From Desulfobacterales bacterium C00003106 (GTDB lineage Bacteria > Desulfobacterota > Desulfobacteria > Desulfobacterales > C00003106), in NCBI GenBank assembly GCA_001751015.1, contig MAXM01000039.1:1-25016 (forward strand): a DNA stretch of 25,016 nt, in the 5' to 3' direction. Within the stretch, counting starts at the first letter, position 1; each line of letters opens with the position of its first letter. A program made the translations under genes and the position numbers. A model generated the notes under the pieces. That model was given only the letters and a program-made list of their open reading frames with translations. It had not been told where the DNA came from and did not search any database. Below are positions 24,306 to 25,016 of the stretch, one piece after another.

Positions 24306-24566
24306 GCTCGGTTGTGCTAAGCGGGAAGTTAGCGGTGTCCTGTACCCGAAATCCGCTTATGCGGGGCTGAATTCCCTTTCGAGCTCCTGTCGCAAAATAG
24401 CTCAGTCACATCAGGCCGGACGCCACGCAACAGACGGTTACGAACCCCGTCAGGTCCGGAAGGAAGCAGCGGTAAATAATGCGGTCTGTGTCGTGGAGAT
24501 GTTCCGGCCGATCATTGTGGCACGAGTTGTGGAGTGGCTGGTTCAAAAAAGGGTGCACAACCGGGC
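24306..24566 (+). ncRNA. ffs: Signal recognition particle RNA (long form with Alu-like 5' domain)
   Basis: RNA scaffold of the signal recognition particle, which binds Ffh and targets nascent membrane proteins to FtsY. The invariant apical-loop sequence AGGTCCGGAAGGAAGCAGC (24452-24470), with its GGAA tetraloop, identifies it. The 5' part (from GTGCTAAGCGGG, through TAGCGGTG and CCTGTACCCG, to GCTGAATTCCC at 24387-24373 region) resembles the start of the Bacillus 6S-like scRNA with an Alu domain. The ends pair: GCTCGGTTGTGC (24306-24317) with GCACAACCGGGC (24555-24566), 12 bp with one G-U. The length of about 261 nt is far above the roughly 114 nt of enteric 4.5S RNA. It is monocistronic with its own promoter; no poly-T terminator follows, so the 3' end is probably processed. 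ORFs across it are spurious. Confidence 0.9.
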
Positions 24567-24572
24567 ATCACA

Positions 24573-24884
24573 TCAATGCAATATTCGAGTACCCATCCCC
24601 AACAGCTCTCTTTCAGCATTCTCCCAGGCTTCCACAAGGATATCTCTTGAAATCAGGTTGTTTTGATCCAGCACAGTTATCACGGCTTCACTGAAGGCGA
24701 GGTTTCGGATGGACTGTTCAGCCAGGCTTTCAAAGTTTCTGGATATTACCTGGTTCAAATCGCTTATGGATTCGAGTGAATAGGACATGCTGTTGAGACG
24801 GTCTTGCATGTCGTCTACCAAACGTTCAAGGCGCTTGATTTCATTTAGGGCACGATGAAGGGTATCCGTCTTGTTATTTTCCAT
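24573..24884 (-). CDS. Small coiled-coil protein of unknown function, 103 aa
   Basis: I recognise no family. The 103-aa protein is almost wholly helical: residues 8-60 (HRALNEIKRLERLVDDMQDR onward) show heptad spacing of Leu, Ile and Met, suggesting a coiled coil, and the rest is an amphipathic helical tail. It has no signal peptide, membrane segment or cysteine. The start at 24884 has AAGGA (revcomp of 24892-24896) 7 nt upstream, supporting a real gene. It is convergent to ffs, ending 7 nt from the RNA 3' end. Inverted repeats lie right at its start. Could be an adaptor or scaffold protein, but nothing beyond shape can be said. Confidence 0.65.
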   Translation of the reverse strand: MENNKTDTLHRALNEIKRLERLVDDMQDRLNSMSYSLESISDLNQVISRNFESLAEQSIRNLAFSEAVITVLDQNNLISRDILVEAWENAERELLGMGTRILH

Positions 24885-24926
24885 GGTGAAGTCCTTAGGT
24901 TTGTCTAATATAGACCTTCACCTAAG
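24885..24926 (-). promoter_or_regulatory. Overlapping alternative hairpins at the ribosome site of the 103-aa gene
   Basis: Read on the minus strand, the leader has CTTAGGTGAAG, then GTCTA-TAT-TAGAC, then ACCTAAG-GA-CTTCACC directly before the ATG. CTTAGGT can pair with ACCTAAG (24920-24926 with 24894-24900), covering most of the AAGGA ribosome site. GGTGAAG can pair with CTTCACC (24916-24922 with 24885-24891), leaving the ribosome site in a bulge. The two 7-bp stems share GGT, so they exclude each other; the inner GTCTA/TAGAC hairpin (24903-24915) fits both. Pairing is seen in the sequence; a regulatory role is inference. Confidence 0.45.
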
Positions 24927-24929
24927 TAA

Positions 24930-25013
24930 TTGCACGGCGTTATCGGTCAAAATCCTCGACAACGTACCCCTAATGTACGCCTTACTCGAATTTTTCCCTC
25001 TATCCTTGTGCAA
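24930..25013. repeat. Long imperfect inverted structure, possible small repeat element
   Basis: Nested complementary arms are arranged around one centre: TTGCAC (24930-24935) with GTGCAA (25008-25013), AAAAT (24949-24953) with ATTTT (24990-24994), TCGA (24956-24959) with TCGA (24986-24989), and CGTAC (24963-24967) with GTACG (24975-24979) around the loop CCCTAAT. No gene is supported in this stretch. The nested symmetry suggests a structured RNA or a dispersed palindromic intergenic element, but copy number cannot be seen in one window. Confidence 0.45.
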
Positions 25014-25016
25014 CTA

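Noticed and set aside
24271..24694. Plus-strand ORFs of 131 and 71 codons
   Set aside because: They run across the SRP RNA and into the antisense of the 103-aa gene; no ribosome site or family resemblance.

Overview
The window reads as a Gram-negative chromosomal core region. The best fit is Desulfobacterota (former Deltaproteobacteria, possibly near the Syntrophales). This rests on the lipid A genes lpxD-fabZ-lpxA with LpxI rather than LpxH, BamA with a long N-terminal extension, a single LolC/E-type subunit, a type IV pilus PilC, and a long SRP RNA that appears to keep an Alu domain. The taxonomic call is inference from gene content and order; no phylogeny was run. No prophage, insertion sequence, CRISPR array or toxin-antitoxin module was recognised.

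Layout. 1-2.0 kb: pyrD (class 1B dihydroorotate dehydrogenase) and an MBL-fold hydrolase. 2.2-2.43 kb: two tandem serine tRNAs behind a good promoter. 2.65-5.9 kb: a 611-aa protein with a C-terminal LOG/SLOG-like domain and an unrecognised N-terminal region, convergent with and overlapping purF (minus strand). 6.0-7.4 kb: a possible 31-codon basic ORF and a lone pilC. 7.5-21.2 kb: one long, tightly spaced plus-strand series, lysS-lolC-lolD-bamA-skp-lpxD-fabZ-lpxA-lpxI-gyrA-gpsA-(Cys-rich 97-aa ORF), with gaps of at most 32 nt or overlaps everywhere except the 108-nt gap before skp, which holds a promoter. 21.2-21.7 kb: monocistronic rpsU with promoter, long leader and terminator. 21.8-24.2 kb: a Rossmann/DUF2520 protein translationally coupled to a REC-GAF-HD-GYP response regulator. 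24.3-24.57 kb: the SRP RNA gene ffs with its own promoter. 24.57-25.0 kb: a convergent 103-aa coiled-coil protein whose upstream region is unusually rich in inverted repeats.

How the genes work together. The central block is an outer-membrane assembly cassette: LolCD moves lipoproteins out of the inner membrane, Skp chaperones outer-membrane proteins to BamA, and LpxA, LpxD and LpxI make the lipid A core, with FabZ feeding acyl chains. LysS, GyrA and GpsA (glycerol-3-phosphate for phospholipids) appear to be co-transcribed with it. PyrD and PurF represent nucleotide synthesis.

The least explained parts are the 611-aa LOG/SLOG-like protein, the alternative hairpins over the ribosome binding site of the 103-aa gene with a second, larger fold upstream of them, the N-terminal domain of BamA, and the Cys-rich ORF overlapping gpsA.
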